DNA of 64,000 nt from an uncultured Streptomyces sp. (GTDB lineage Bacteria > Actinomycetota > Actinomycetes > Streptomycetales > Streptomycetaceae): the NCBI RefSeq assembly GCF_947488945.1, contig NZ_CANLBS010000010.1, forward strand, positions 124,001 through 188,000, in the 5' to 3' direction. The notes below the pieces were generated by a model. That model was not told where the DNA came from, did not search any database, and was given only the letters and a program-made list of their open reading frames with translations. Positions 17,665 through 26,793 of the stretch are shown here, one piece after another. Every line of letters starts with the position of its first letter. Positions within the stretch are counted from its first letter, which is position 1. The position numbers and the translations under genes were made by a program.

Positions 17665-18028
17665 GAGCCGCGCGCCGGGGCTCAGTCGGTGGGGCCCAGG
17701 GCCCCGGCCGCCCGGATCGCCGGCCGGACCTCCGTCGGTTCGTCTGCGTACCGGACCACCGAAGGGTCCGACTCGATCGCCTTCGACGCGGCGCAGAGGA
17801 CTTCCCGCCGGGCCAGGAGACACCCGGCCGGGCCGCCGGGAAGCGGGCACCGGCCGCTCGCCGCGCCGGGCACGCCTCCACCGCTTCGGTCCCCGACCGC
17901 CCCCGCTCCCGGCTCCGATGTGCGGGACTTTCGGACACGGCGTGTTTGAAAGCGCGGAACCGGTAAACACGGAGTCTTGACACCGGCTTTATTCACACCG
18001 GCTTTACACCACGAGGTAGGAGACGCAC
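17665..18028. other. Gene-free region upstream of the GlsB-like gene
   Basis: The first 270 bases show nothing I can name. The last 90 bases contain a sigma-B-like promoter (17944-17967) and a 12-bp direct repeat ACACCGGCTTTA at 17980-17991 and 17995-18006 just before the next gene. Confidence 0.5.
17944..17967 (+). promoter_or_regulatory. Sigma-B-like stress promoter
   Basis: GTTTGA, 12 bases, then GGTAAA matches the general-stress sigma-B class (GTTT at -35, GGGTA-like at -10). It lies 62 bases before the start of a GlsB/YeaQ stress membrane protein gene, which fits stress control. The -10 box departs from GGGTA. Confidence 0.4.
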
Positions 18029-18298
18029 ATGGGCATCATCGCCTGGATACTCATCGGTCTGCTGGCCGGCTTCATCGCCAAGGCGCTCATGCCGGGCAAG
18101 GACCCGGGCGGCGTCATCATCACGATGCTCATCGGCATCGCAGGCGGCCTCCTCGGCGGCTGGCTCGGCAAGGTCATCTTCGGCGTCGACTCCATCGACG
18201 GCTTCTTCGACCTCTCCACCTGGATCGCCGCCATCATCGGTTCGATCATCCTTCTCGTCCTGTACCGCGTGATCACCGGAAACCGTCGTCACGCCTGA
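18029..18298 (+). CDS. GlsB/YeaQ/YmgE family stress-response membrane protein
   Basis: This 89-residue protein has three hydrophobic segments: IIAWILIGLLAGFIA, VIITMLIGIAGGLLGGWLG and TWIAAIIGSIILLVLY. The glycine pattern GLLAGFIAKALMPGKDPGG is typical of transglycosylase-associated proteins. These are small integral membrane proteins induced by stress; the biochemical role is not established. The ATG at 18029 follows GTAGGAGACGCAC, a good ribosome-binding site. A candidate sigma-B-type promoter lies upstream and a perfect 20-bp-stem terminator follows. Confidence 0.92.
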   Translation: MGIIAWILIGLLAGFIAKALMPGKDPGGVIITMLIGIAGGLLGGWLGKVIFGVDSIDGFFDLSTWIAAIIGSIILLVLYRVITGNRRHA

Positions 18299-18325
18299 CC
18301 GCGGCGCGCCCCGGCACGACGTTTC

Positions 18326-18367
18326 CACCGGAACGGCCCCCTCCCGCGGGAGGGGGCCGTTCCGGTG
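18326..18367 (+). terminator. Perfect 20-bp-stem hairpin
   Basis: Bases 18326-18345 and 18348-18367 are exact reverse complements around a 2-base centre. It lies 28 bases after the GlsB-like stop and before the convergent oxidoreductase end, so it can end transcription from both sides. Confidence 0.85.
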
Positions 18368-18409
18368 TGCGGGCCCTTCGGGTGGGAGCCCGCGGGCCGT
18401 GTTCCCGCA

Positions 18410-20686
18410 TCAGTCGCGGTACGCGCGCACCGCGATCACGTGGGCCCGGTCGGCGCCGTGGGTGGCGTCCGCGAGGATCCGCAACGCGGTGGTGCGCACC
18501 GGGGCGTCCGCGTCCCCGACGCGGTGGACGCGGTGACGGCGGCGGTTGCCGAGCTCGGTGACGACGGTGTGCCACTCGCCTTCGGCGTCCAGGATCTGTA
18601 CCCGGTAGTCCTTCACCAGTTCCGGCATGACCTCGAACGGGGTGCGGTGGCGGTGCAGGTTGTTCAGGTACTCGTCCACGTCGTCGTCGAAGACCAGGTG
18701 CACGACGCCGATCGGACAGGGCTCGTCCCAGTCGAGCCGCAGGTGTGCGGGTCCGTCGGCGAGCGGCCCGGAGACCCACATGTGCGGCCCGCCGTAGGGG
18801 CGTTGGTAGCCGTCCACCGCCTTCGCCGGGGCGAACGCGCCGGTGTCGGGGCTCGCGCGGAAGCAGAAGCTGCGGCGGCGCAGTTCGCGGGCGGACCATT
18901 CCAGGACGAGCTGGCCCTCCTCCTCCGGGATGTCGTGGTCGACGGCGGCGTCGCCGTGCGCCCGACGGCGCAGAGCGAGTACGCCGTCGGTCCTGGAGTC
19001 CGTCAGGTACAGCGCGGCGGCGGGGTTCTCCCGGACGACCACGACGACGTTCTCCGGTGCCCCCGGCCGGTGGCCGAAGGGGACGGTGACCCAGTCGGGG
19101 CCGCCCGCCGGCACCGCGACGGTCCGGGTCGTGGTGAGGCTGACGGGGACGCCGTTTTCCGGCAGGCCGGTGGCCCACAGTTCCACGGTCAGCTCGGTCT
19201 CCGCGTCGGCCCTGACCAGCAGGTCCAGGGTATCCAGCGCGGGATCGACGGGGAGCAGCAGGCCCAGGTCGCGGGTGAGCGGACAGGGTTCGGCCCCGGT
19301 GGCGGGACCGGCCTGTGCGCCGAGGGCGGTGAGGTGCGAGGAGGCGGAGGCGCGGGCCTTCGGCGCGAGGTCGCCGGGGTCGGGCACGGCGAGTCCGACG
19401 ACGGATGCGTCCTGCCGCAGCAGCGTCGCGGAGACCAGGTCCGCGCGGTCCGCGGCGAGTTCGCGGGGAGTGAGCTTCTCCGAGACGCACAGCGCGGCGG
19501 CGGTGCCGGCCGCCTCACCGAGGGTCGCGCAGGTGGCCATGACGCGGGTCGCGCCGAAGGCGATGTGGGTGGCGGAGATGTTGCGGCCGGCGAACAGCAG
19601 GTTGTTCACGTTGACGGAGTACAGGCTGCGCAGCGGGATGTGGAAGATGCCGTCGGCGTACCGCTGGCGGGCTCCGGGCTCGTCGGCGTACATCCCGGCC
19701 ACCGGGTGGAGGTCCACCGACCAGCCGCCGAACGCGACCCGGTCGGGGAACTGGGTCTGCTCCAGGATGTCCCGCTGGGTGAGGACGTGGTCGCCGATGA
19801 AGCGGCGGTACTCGCGCTTTCCGGGCAGGCTGCCCACCCACTCCAGGGTGAGGTGGTCCGCGTCGAACTCGCCGGAGTTCTTGATGTGGTCCCAGATGCC
19901 CATGACCACGGACTGGAGCTCGTCGCGGATGCGCTCGTTGTCGTGGACGGTGTCGAGCTCACCGCCCCACTCGACCCACCAGTAGTCGCAGCCGTTGTCG
20001 CCGGTGCGCAGCACCCGGTTGCGGAGGATGGGGGTGGTGGTGAGGTCCTTGGCGTAGGACGGGGGGACGAACTTGACGGGGCGTCCGGCGTCCTTGGTGT
20101 AGAAGAGGATGGTCGAGCCGAGCAGTGCGCCGTCGGCCTCCTCGGGGGCCCAGGGCTCGCCGAACTCGTCCGCCGCCTCGCGCCCGATCCTGCTGCGTGC
20201 TCCGGCGAGGTGTCCCACCAGGCCGTCGCCGGTGCAGTCGAGGAAGGTGCCGGCGGTGAAGGTGATGCGGCGTTCGGAGCCCATCATCCAGCCGGTGACG
20301 GAGCGGACGGTTCGGTCGTCGGCGGGCCCGTCGGCCTCCACCTCGCGGACGTCGGTGTTGAGGTAGAGGTCGATGAGGGGTTCGGCGCGTACGGCGTCGA
20401 GGACGACCTGGTCCCAGTAGTACGGGTTCCCCTCAGGGTTGCGGTACTGGTTCTCGGTGTAGAGCTCGCCCATGATTCCGGTCTCGCGGGCCCAGCGGTG
20501 GACACCGTGGGCGGTGGCGCCGCAGACCCAGACCCGCACCTCGCTGCTGCTGTTCCCGCCCAGGACGGGCCGGTTGTGCACCAGGGCGACGCGGCGTCCG
20601 AGCCGGGCCGCGGCGACGGCGGCGCACACGCCGGCCAGTCCCCCGCCGATCACGGCGATCTCGTACGCGGCCTGTTCATCTCGCAT
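18410..20686 (-). CDS. FAD-dependent oxidoreductase with C-terminal beta-rich domain
   Basis: The 758-residue protein starts with a dinucleotide-binding fold, EIAVIGGGLAGVCAAVAAAR, followed by the PVLGGNSSSEVR segment of the FAD_oxidored family (FAD domain about 8-440; LLFAGRNISATHIAFG and AGTAAALC near the end of it). The remaining part (about 470-755) is beta-rich and ends in a jelly-roll-like stretch (RLDWDEPCPIGVVHLVFDDD) like carbohydrate-binding modules. Relatives are often found with sugar-degradation genes, but none adjoin it here. ATG 20686 with GAGGAG was preferred to an upstream start. There is no signal peptide. The substrate is unknown. Confidence 0.88.
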   Translation of the reverse strand: MRDEQAAYEIAVIGGGLAGVCAAVAAARLGRRVALVHNRPVLGGNSSSEVRVWVCGATAHGVHRWARETGIMGELYTENQYRNPEGNPYYWDQVVLDAVRAEPLIDLYLNTDVREVEADGPADDRTVRSVTGWMMGSERRITFTAGTFLDCTGDGLVGHLAGARSRIGREAADEFGEPWAPEEADGALLGSTILFYTKDAGRPVKFVPPSYAKDLTTTPILRNRVLRTGDNGCDYWWVEWGGELDTVHDNERIRDELQSVVMGIWDHIKNSGEFDADHLTLEWVGSLPGKREYRRFIGDHVLTQRDILEQTQFPDRVAFGGWSVDLHPVAGMYADEPGARQRYADGIFHIPLRSLYSVNVNNLLFAGRNISATHIAFGATRVMATCATLGEAAGTAAALCVSEKLTPRELAADRADLVSATLLRQDASVVGLAVPDPGDLAPKARASASSHLTALGAQAGPATGAEPCPLTRDLGLLLPVDPALDTLDLLVRADAETELTVELWATGLPENGVPVSLTTTRTVAVPAGGPDWVTVPFGHRPGAPENVVVVVRENPAAALYLTDSRTDGVLALRRRAHGDAAVDHDIPEEEGQLVLEWSARELRRRSFCFRASPDTGAFAPAKAVDGYQRPYGGPHMWVSGPLADGPAHLRLDWDEPCPIGVVHLVFDDDVDEYLNNLHRHRTPFEVMPELVKDYRVQILDAEGEWHTVVTELGNRRRHRVHRVGDADAPVRTTALRILADATHGADRAHVIAVRAYRD

Positions 20687-20962
20687 GGTCGACGACTCCT
20701 CAGGCGTCCCGCTCCGACAGGGACGGGACGCGAACACATCGCATTCACTGACTGAAACTGACATCCATATGATGCACGTTCATTGAGGATCATTAAAGAG
20801 CGCGTGCGGAATCGGGTGCGGCGGTAGGGCTGGATCGATCGCCCCGGACACGGTGACGGACGGGGCACGCGAGGCCCGGGCGCCCTCGGGGGCGGGCCCG
20901 TGCGGGTCCGGAGGCGGGGCTCCGGCACCCCTGGGGGCGGGCCCGGGCCCGGCCGTGCGGGC

Positions 20963-21922
20963 TCAGGCGTGGCCGAAGCGGTGGCCGACCTCGCGGAGCC
21001 GTTCGCGCAGTTCGGGCGGCCCGACGACCCGGAGGGGAGCGTCGACCAGGCTCAGCACCATGACCGGCCAGTCCAGCGAGTCCGCCGTCATCGTCACCCG
21101 GCAGCCCTCTCCCCCGGCCTCCTCGACCGCGGCCCAGCGGCCGACCCGCTCACGTATCCGGGCGAGCGGAGCACCTACCTCGACCTCCACGCGGTACGGG
21201 CGCGGCAGGTCCTCCAGCCGGCCGCGGACGAACGCGGCGGCGTCCTCGGCGGGCAGGTCGCGCGGCCGGAACCGGACGCCGCCCCCGGTCGGCGGCCCCA
21301 TCCGGTCGGCCCGGAAGGTGCGCCAGTCGCAGCGGGTGAGGTCGTACGCGACGAGGTACCAGCGGCGGCCCATCCGCACCAGCCGGTACGGCTCCACCTG
21401 CCGCTCGGTGACCCCGCCGCCGCCCGCGGTGTACGAGAACCGCAGCTGCTCGTTGTCCCGGCAGGCCAGCGCGACGGCCGTGAGCACCGACGGGTCGACG
21501 CCCTCCCCCGCTCCGCCGGTTCCGCCCCACTCGGCGGACTCGGTCATCGCCCGCAGCGCCTCGACGCGGCGCCGCAGCCGGGCGGGCATCACCTGCACCA
21601 CCTTGGCCAGCGCCCGGACCGACGACTCCGCGATCCCCTCCACCGCGCCCTGGGCGGCGGCCTGGAGCCCGACGGCCAGCGCGACCGCCTCCTCGTCGTC
21701 GATCACCAGCGGCGGGAGTGCGGCGCCCGCCGCGAGTTGGTATCCGCCGTCGACGCCGCGCTGGGCGTCGACCGGATAGCCCAGTTCCCGCAGCCGGTCG
21801 ACGTCCCGGCGCAGGGTGCGCACGGACACGCCGAGCCGGTCGGCGAGTTCACCGCCGGGCCAGTAGCGGTGGGTCTGCAGAAGGGACAGCAGTCGGAGCG
21901 TCCGGGTGCTCGTGTTCGCCAT
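20963..21922 (-). CDS. WYL-domain transcriptional regulator (DeoR-type HTH)
   Basis: The 319-residue protein has an N-terminal helix-turn-helix (TRTLRLLSLLQTHRYWPGGE, LADRLGVSVRTLRRDVDRLR) and a WYL domain with YRLVRMGRRWYLVAYD at about 195-210 and the GGVRFRPRDLP segment. WYL domains sense ligands or nucleic acid. The ATG at 21922 (MANTST) is chosen; an in-frame ATG nine bases upstream is possible. It is divergent from the DinB gene at 22028, its most likely target. Confidence 0.92.
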   Translation of the reverse strand: MANTSTRTLRLLSLLQTHRYWPGGELADRLGVSVRTLRRDVDRLRELGYPVDAQRGVDGGYQLAAGAALPPLVIDDEEAVALAVGLQAAAQGAVEGIAESSVRALAKVVQVMPARLRRRVEALRAMTESAEWGGTGGAGEGVDPSVLTAVALACRDNEQLRFSYTAGGGGVTERQVEPYRLVRMGRRWYLVAYDLTRCDWRTFRADRMGPPTGGGVRFRPRDLPAEDAAAFVRGRLEDLPRPYRVEVEVGAPLARIRERVGRWAAVEEAGGEGCRVTMTADSLDWPVMVLSLVDAPLRVVGPPELRERLREVGHRFGHA

Positions 21923-22027
21923 GAAACCCATCCTGCCGCGTATTGAGGACGGAAAGTGACCGCTACGACTTCTATCGTGGGACGTGAAGCAGGGCACGGA
22001 CGTACACGGACGACGGAGGAGACGATC

Positions 22028-22582
22028 ATGACTGTCGACGCGGGGACCACGGGAAACACGGACGCACGGCCCCTGGACGGCGAACGAGCCGATCTGCTGG
22101 AGGCGCTGGGCAAGCAGCGGCACTTCCTGCGCTTCACCGTCCGCGGCCTCGACGACGAGCAGGCCGGGCGGCGGACCACCGTCAGCGAGCTCTGCCTGGG
22201 CGGCCTGATCAAACACGTGACCTCGGTGGAGCGCGGCTGGAGCGAGTTCGTCCAGCACGGACCGTCCGCGATGGGCGACTTCGACCGGATGACGGAGGAG
22301 GACTTCGCCCGTCGCGCCGACGAGTTCCGGATGCTGCCGCAGGACACCCTGGAAGACGTGCTCGCCGCGTACGACGAGGTCGCGCGGGCCACCGACCGGC
22401 TCGTCGCCTCGCTGCCCGACCTCGGGGTGTCCCACCCGCTGCCGAAGGCCCCGTGGTTCGAGGGCGACGCCCGGTGGTCGGCGCGGCGGGTGTTCCTGCA
22501 CATCGTGGCGGAGACGGCGCAGCACGCCGGCCACGCGGACATCGTCCGTGAGGCGCTGGACGGCGCCAAGAGCATGGGCTGA
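22028..22582 (+). CDS. DinB / DUF664 family protein
   Basis: This 184-residue four-helix protein has the metal-site histidines of the DinB fold (LIKHVTSVERGWSEF near 58, and HIVAETAQHAGHADIVREA near the C-terminus). Actinobacterial members are often thiol-dependent (mycothiol) transferases, but the activity here is not known. ATG 22028 is preceded by GGAGGAGACGATC. It is divergent from a WYL regulator. Two other members of the family occur in this window (37097 and 41467). Confidence 0.9.
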   Translation: MTVDAGTTGNTDARPLDGERADLLEALGKQRHFLRFTVRGLDDEQAGRRTTVSELCLGGLIKHVTSVERGWSEFVQHGPSAMGDFDRMTEEDFARRADEFRMLPQDTLEDVLAAYDEVARATDRLVASLPDLGVSHPLPKAPWFEGDARWSARRVFLHIVAETAQHAGHADIVREALDGAKSMG

Positions 22583-22588
22583 TCCGGC

Positions 22589-22636
22589 GGGGTCGCGGGT
22601 CGCGACCCCGTGCGCCGCGGGGGCCCCGCGGCGCAC
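22589..22636 (+). terminator. Two back-to-back hairpins
   Basis: A 9-bp stem (GGGGTCGCG, loop GGT, 22589-22609) is followed at once by a perfect 13-bp stem with a 1-base centre (22610-22636). They lie 7 bases after the DinB stop. Confidence 0.8.
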
Positions 22637-22706
22637 GGGGCTCCCGAAGGGATGAACGGCGGCGGATGGGGCCCCGCCGGGGGCGTCGGCCCGGCACGCT
22701 TCTGAC

Positions 22707-24734
22707 GTGCGTAAGGAATGTGACACACGTGTACCGCGGCAGCGCGCGGCAGGTGGACCGGCACGGGCGCAGAGGCGGGGGCGGCCCCGGGCGCGGAACC
22801 GTGACGACGGGGGTCCGCTGCCGGGGCGGTTCGGCCGGCGGCGTCCCGACCCGGGGGCCAGGGCCCGGTACTGGTTCGACAAGACCGTGGCGCGGGGCAC
22901 CTCCACCCTCATCTGCTGGCTGGCTCTGGCCTGCCTCGTCGTCGTGGTCCCCTTGAGCGCCGTGCTGGTGTGGACGGACGACCGGGCTCCGCTCTCGCTG
23001 GGCGCGAAGATCGGCGCGGTCTGGCGCAGCACCGGGCAGACGCTCCGGCTCGGTGGGGAGGTCGGTCCGCCCCAACGGGTGCTCCTCAGCGTGCTCCTGG
23101 CGCTGATCGCGCTGCTGTACGTCTCGACCGTGATCAGCGTGATCACCACCGGTTTCACCGAGAAGCTCATCGATCTGCGGCGCGGGCACTCCGCCGTGGT
23201 GGAGAGCGGCCACACGATCGTCCTGGGGTGGTCGGAGCAGACGCCGACCGTGGTCCAGGAACTCCTCGCGGCGCTCGCCCACCGGGCCGCAGGCACCGTG
23301 GTCGTGGTCGCGGACCGGGACAAGACGGAGATGGAGGAGGAACTGCGCGCGGTCGTCGGCCACGCCTTCCGGACCCGGCTGATCTGCCGCAGCGGCCGCG
23401 TCACGGACCCCGCCGTACTGGCCCGGGTGGGTCCGGACACGGCGCGGGCCGTGATCGTGCTGCCGCCGGACGATCCGGCCCTGGACGCCGAGACCGTGAA
23501 GGTCCTGTTGGCGCTGAGGGCCGTGGCAGGCGGCGCCGAACCCGTGCCGGTCGTCGCGGCGGTGCGCGACGACCGGTATCTGGCGGCGGCACGGCTCGCG
23601 GCAGGTCCCCGTTCGACCGTCCTGGAGACGGACGACCTCACGGCCCGGCTGCTGGCGCAGTGCGTGCAGCAGCCGGGACTCTCGCACGCCCACCAGGACC
23701 TGCTCGACTTCGCCGGCGCCGAGTTCCACACCGTCGACGAGCCCTCGCTGACCGGGCGGCCCTTCCGGGACGCGCTCACCGCGTACCGCACCTCATGCGT
23801 GGTCGGCGTCGTGCGGGCGGACGGCGCGGTGCTGCTGAATCCGAACCGGGCGACGCGGATCCGCGACGGCGACCGTCTGCTGGTCGTCGCGGAGGACGAC
23901 GCGTCGACGGTGCTCGCCGCGGGACCGCCGTCCGTCGACGCGGCCGTGATGACGTCGCTGCCCGCCGCTCCCCCGCGTGCCCGCAGGCTCCTGCTGCTCG
24001 GCTGGAACCGTCGCGCGCCGCGTGTTCTCGCCCAACTCGCCCTGCACGCCGCGCCGGGCTCCGTGCTCGACGTGGTGACCGGGCAGCGGCGCGGTTCCGC
24101 CGTGGCCGCGGCGGCCGCGGCGGCGGGCGGAACCCTGCCGGTGGTCCTGCGGGCGGGCGACCCCGCGCTGCACGAGACGATCGACGCCCTGGACGTGGAC
24201 GCGTACGACTCGGTGATGGTGCTCGGACCGGACCGGCGGCCGGGACTCGACGGGCCGGACGACCGGACCCTGGTCACCCTCCTGCTGCTGCGGGCGGTCG
24301 AACAGCGCACCGGGCGGGGGCTGTTCGTGGCGACCGAGATGATGGACGACCGCAACCGGGTGATCGCGCCGGTCGGACCGGGCACGGATTTCATCGTCAG
24401 CGGCCGACTCCTCGGCCTGCTGATGGCGCAGATCTCCCAGAACGGCCATCTGGCCGTCGTGTTCGAGGAGTTGTTCTCCGCGACCGGCAACAGCGTCCGG
24501 CTCCGGGCCGCCCGGCACTTCGTGCGGGCCGGGTGCGAGGCGTCCTTCGCCACCGTGGTGGCGTCGGCGGGCCGGCAGGGCGCCTGCGCGATCGGGTACC
24601 GCACCGCCGCCGCGGCCGGGCCGGGCGACGAACGGCGGATGTTCATCAACCCGGACCAGGCCGAGGTGCGACGCTGGGCGGAGGGGGACGAGGTCATCGT
24701 GATCGAACAGCCCGCACCGCCACACGACGGTTGA
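22707..24734 (+). CDS. CASTOR/POLLUX-like ion channel with RCK-type domains
   Basis: This 675-residue membrane protein has two hydrophobic segments (LICWLALACLVVVVPLSAV near 75 and VLLSVLLALIALLYVSTVIS near 130) flanking a short loop. A long cytoplasmic part with two nucleotide-binding RCK-like folds follows (HTIVLGWSEQTPTVVQEL near 170; RRLLLLGWNRRAPRVLAQL near 430). This arrangement matches bacterial relatives of the plant CASTOR/POLLUX channels. The first 55 residues are Arg-rich and may not be translated; the GTG at 22707 is the most upstream reasonable start. Ion selectivity is unknown. Confidence 0.85.
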   Translation: MRKECDTRVPRQRAAGGPARAQRRGRPRARNRDDGGPLPGRFGRRRPDPGARARYWFDKTVARGTSTLICWLALACLVVVVPLSAVLVWTDDRAPLSLGAKIGAVWRSTGQTLRLGGEVGPPQRVLLSVLLALIALLYVSTVISVITTGFTEKLIDLRRGHSAVVESGHTIVLGWSEQTPTVVQELLAALAHRAAGTVVVVADRDKTEMEEELRAVVGHAFRTRLICRSGRVTDPAVLARVGPDTARAVIVLPPDDPALDAETVKVLLALRAVAGGAEPVPVVAAVRDDRYLAAARLAAGPRSTVLETDDLTARLLAQCVQQPGLSHAHQDLLDFAGAEFHTVDEPSLTGRPFRDALTAYRTSCVVGVVRADGAVLLNPNRATRIRDGDRLLVVAEDDASTVLAAGPPSVDAAVMTSLPAAPPRARRLLLLGWNRRAPRVLAQLALHAAPGSVLDVVTGQRRGSAVAAAAAAAGGTLPVVLRAGDPALHETIDALDVDAYDSVMVLGPDRRPGLDGPDDRTLVTLLLLRAVEQRTGRGLFVATEMMDDRNRVIAPVGPGTDFIVSGRLLGLLMAQISQNGHLAVVFEELFSATGNSVRLRAARHFVRAGCEASFATVVASAGRQGACAIGYRTAAAAGPGDERRMFINPDQAEVRRWAEGDEVIVIEQPAPPHDG

Positions 24735-24740
24735 GCGGCG

Positions 24741-24790
24741 GCGCCTCCGCGTGCACCAAACGGGTGCGCGAAGTGCGCTTCTGGAGGCGC
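24741..24790. terminator. Nested hairpin after the channel gene
   Basis: GCGCCTCC (24741-24748) pairs with GGAGGCGC (24783-24790), enclosing a smaller GCACC/GGGTGC stem. It lies between the convergent channel and permease genes. Confidence 0.5.
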
Positions 24791-24930
24791 TGCCCGTGTC
24801 GGCCGCCGGGAAGGTGCTGAATGAACAGCCTGCGGGCGCCCCCCGCTCCGTAGCGCGCCTGGTCCCCGGCCCGTCCCCGGGCCGGAGGCCGGGCCGCGCG
24901 GCCCGCGACGGACCGCGAAGCCCCGCCTCC

Positions 24931-26337
24931 TCAGACCGTCCCGTCCCCACCCACGTCGCTGTCCCCGTCCCGGCGGACCGGGCTCTCGCGGTCCTCCGCG
25001 CCGCCCGTGTGTCCCGCGGCGCGGCGGCGGGCCGCCGCCACGATTCCGAGGACGACACCGACGGCCAGCACGATCAGTCCCCTCGCCCACACCTCGCCTT
25101 CGATCTGGGTGGCGAGCAGGACGCAGGACGCCACGCCGAGCACGGGGACGACGGTAGGGGTGCGGAAGTGGTCGTGGCCGACGCGGTCGCGGCGGAGTAC
25201 GAGGACGGCCGTGTTGACCAGGAGGAAGACCACGAGCAGCAGCAGGACGAGCGTGGACGCCAGCACGGCGACGTCGCCGGTGAGGCTCAGCAGCAGCGCC
25301 AGCAGTGTGGTGACGACGATCGCCGTCCAGGGGGTGCGGCGCCCCGGGAGCACCCGGCCGAGGAAGGCCGGGAGCAGTCCGTCGCGCGCCATGCCGTAGG
25401 CGAGGCGGGACGACATGATGCCGGTGAGCAGCGCTCCGTTGGCCACGGCGACCAGGGCGATGGCGCTGAAGAGCGTGGTCGGTACGCCCCCGGCCGCGTC
25501 GACCACTTCGAGCAGCGGACCGCTGGACTCGACGAGGGTCGCGGTCGGCACGACGGCGGAGGCGGCGACGCCGACGAGCACGTAGACCACCCCGGCGGTG
25601 AGCAGCGCGCCGAACAGCGCGCGCGGATAGGAGCGGCGGGGGTCGCGGGCCTCCTCGGCCACGTTGACGGAGGTCTCGAAGCCGACGAACGAGTAGTAGG
25701 CCAGCACGGCGCCGCTCAGTACGGCCGACAGCGCGCCCTTCTCGGGTGTTCCGAGGTCCGTCAGCCGGTCGAGGTCGCCGTCGCCCCGGAGGATGACCCA
25801 GGCACCGAGAACGACGACGACGAGCAGTCCGCCGACCTCGATCACCGTGGCCAGCACGTTGGCCCGTGTCGACTCCTTGATGCCCCGGAGGTTCAGCAGG
25901 GCGAGCGCGGCGAGGAAGACGACCGAGACGGCGGCCACCGGGAGGGTGACGAACTCGGTGAGGTAGTCGCCGCCGAAGCCCCGGGTGAGGGCGGCGACCG
26001 AGACGATGCCGGCAGCCAGCATGCAGTAGCCGGCCACGAACCCGGCGAAGGGTCCGAACGCGAGGGTGGCGTAGTGCGAGGCGCCGCCCGCGCGCGGGTA
26101 CTTGGTGACGAGTTCCGCGTAGGAGGCGGCGGTCAGCAGCGCCAGGCAGAGGGCCACCCCCAGCGGCACCCACACCGCTCCGCCCGACTCGGCGGCGACT
26201 TGTCCCACCAGGACGTAGACGCCGGCGCCGAGCACGTCACCGAGGATGAAGAAGTACAACAGCGGCGTGGTCAGGGCCTTCTTGAGCGGCGGCGCCGCCT
26301 GGGTCGGGGTGGCCTCGTCGGGTCGTAGTCGTTTCAC
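24931..26337 (-). CDS. APC-family amino acid permease
   Basis: The 468-residue protein has about twelve hydrophobic segments and the family's first-helix pattern LLYFFILGDVLGAGVYVLVGQV. GGASHYATLAFG and SFVGFETSVNVAEEARDP (helix 6) are also typical of APC transporters. It should import amino acids or amines across the inner membrane; the substrate is not predictable. The GTG at 26337 (VKRLRPDEA) is chosen because the overlapping upstream ATG is closed at once by a stop. The C-terminus is a charged cytoplasmic tail. Confidence 0.93.
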   Translation of the reverse strand: MKRLRPDEATPTQAAPPLKKALTTPLLYFFILGDVLGAGVYVLVGQVAAESGGAVWVPLGVALCLALLTAASYAELVTKYPRAGGASHYATLAFGPFAGFVAGYCMLAAGIVSVAALTRGFGGDYLTEFVTLPVAAVSVVFLAALALLNLRGIKESTRANVLATVIEVGGLLVVVVLGAWVILRGDGDLDRLTDLGTPEKGALSAVLSGAVLAYYSFVGFETSVNVAEEARDPRRSYPRALFGALLTAGVVYVLVGVAASAVVPTATLVESSGPLLEVVDAAGGVPTTLFSAIALVAVANGALLTGIMSSRLAYGMARDGLLPAFLGRVLPGRRTPWTAIVVTTLLALLLSLTGDVAVLASTLVLLLLVVFLLVNTAVLVLRRDRVGHDHFRTPTVVPVLGVASCVLLATQIEGEVWARGLIVLAVGVVLGIVAAARRRAAGHTGGAEDRESPVRRDGDSDVGGDGTV

Positions 26338-26463
26338 GCCATGTCCCGTACCCCGCGAACGCCGGGCCACCGGTTCCCGCCGCGCCGCGTGCCCCGTACG
26401 GGGGCACCGGCCGACGGCATCCGCCCCGGGCCCCGGCCGGGCCACCGCCACCGTCGGGGTCCG

Positions 26464-26793
26464 TCAGTGGGTCGCGCCGAGTTCGATCAGCAGGACGCCG
26501 GCGACGATGAGGCCGATGCCGAAGCCCATGACGCGGGTCAGGGGTTCGCCGAACAGGACCCGTGAGACGAGGGTCGTGAGCGCCACGCCGGCCGCGGCCC
26601 AGATGCCGTACGCCACGCCGAGCGGCATGCCCCGGTCCAGGGCGAGGGCCAGCAGGACGAAGGCGACCGGGTAGCCGATGCCCACGACCGTGTACCACGC
26701 GGCGCGGCCGGAGGAGCCCTGCGACGCCATGCGCAGGGACAGGGTGGCGGTCACCTCGACCACGATCGCGAGGGTCAGGAAGAGCCAGGTCAT
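26464..26793 (-). CDS. Small multidrug resistance (SMR) efflux subunit, second of a pair
   Basis: This 109-residue protein has four hydrophobic helices and the essential Glu in the first helix (LAIVVEVTATLSLRMA). GVAYGIWAAAGVAL and LFGEPLT are SMR signatures. It exports cationic compounds in exchange for protons. Its ATG overlaps the stop of the gene before it by 4 bases. The pair resembles EbrA/EbrB-type systems, where two unlike subunits make the active pump. Confidence 0.93.
   Translation of the reverse strand: MTWLFLTLAIVVEVTATLSLRMASQGSSGRAAWYTVVGIGYPVAFVLLALALDRGMPLGVAYGIWAAAGVALTTLVSRVLFGEPLTRVMGFGIGLIVAGVLLIELGATH

Noticed and set aside
20963..26173. A 1736-codon open frame on the minus strand
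   Set aside because: Only its last 320 codons (the WYL regulator) are coding. The rest runs antisense to the DinB and channel genes and is Arg/Ser/Pro-rich, as expected of an open shadow frame in high-GC DNA.
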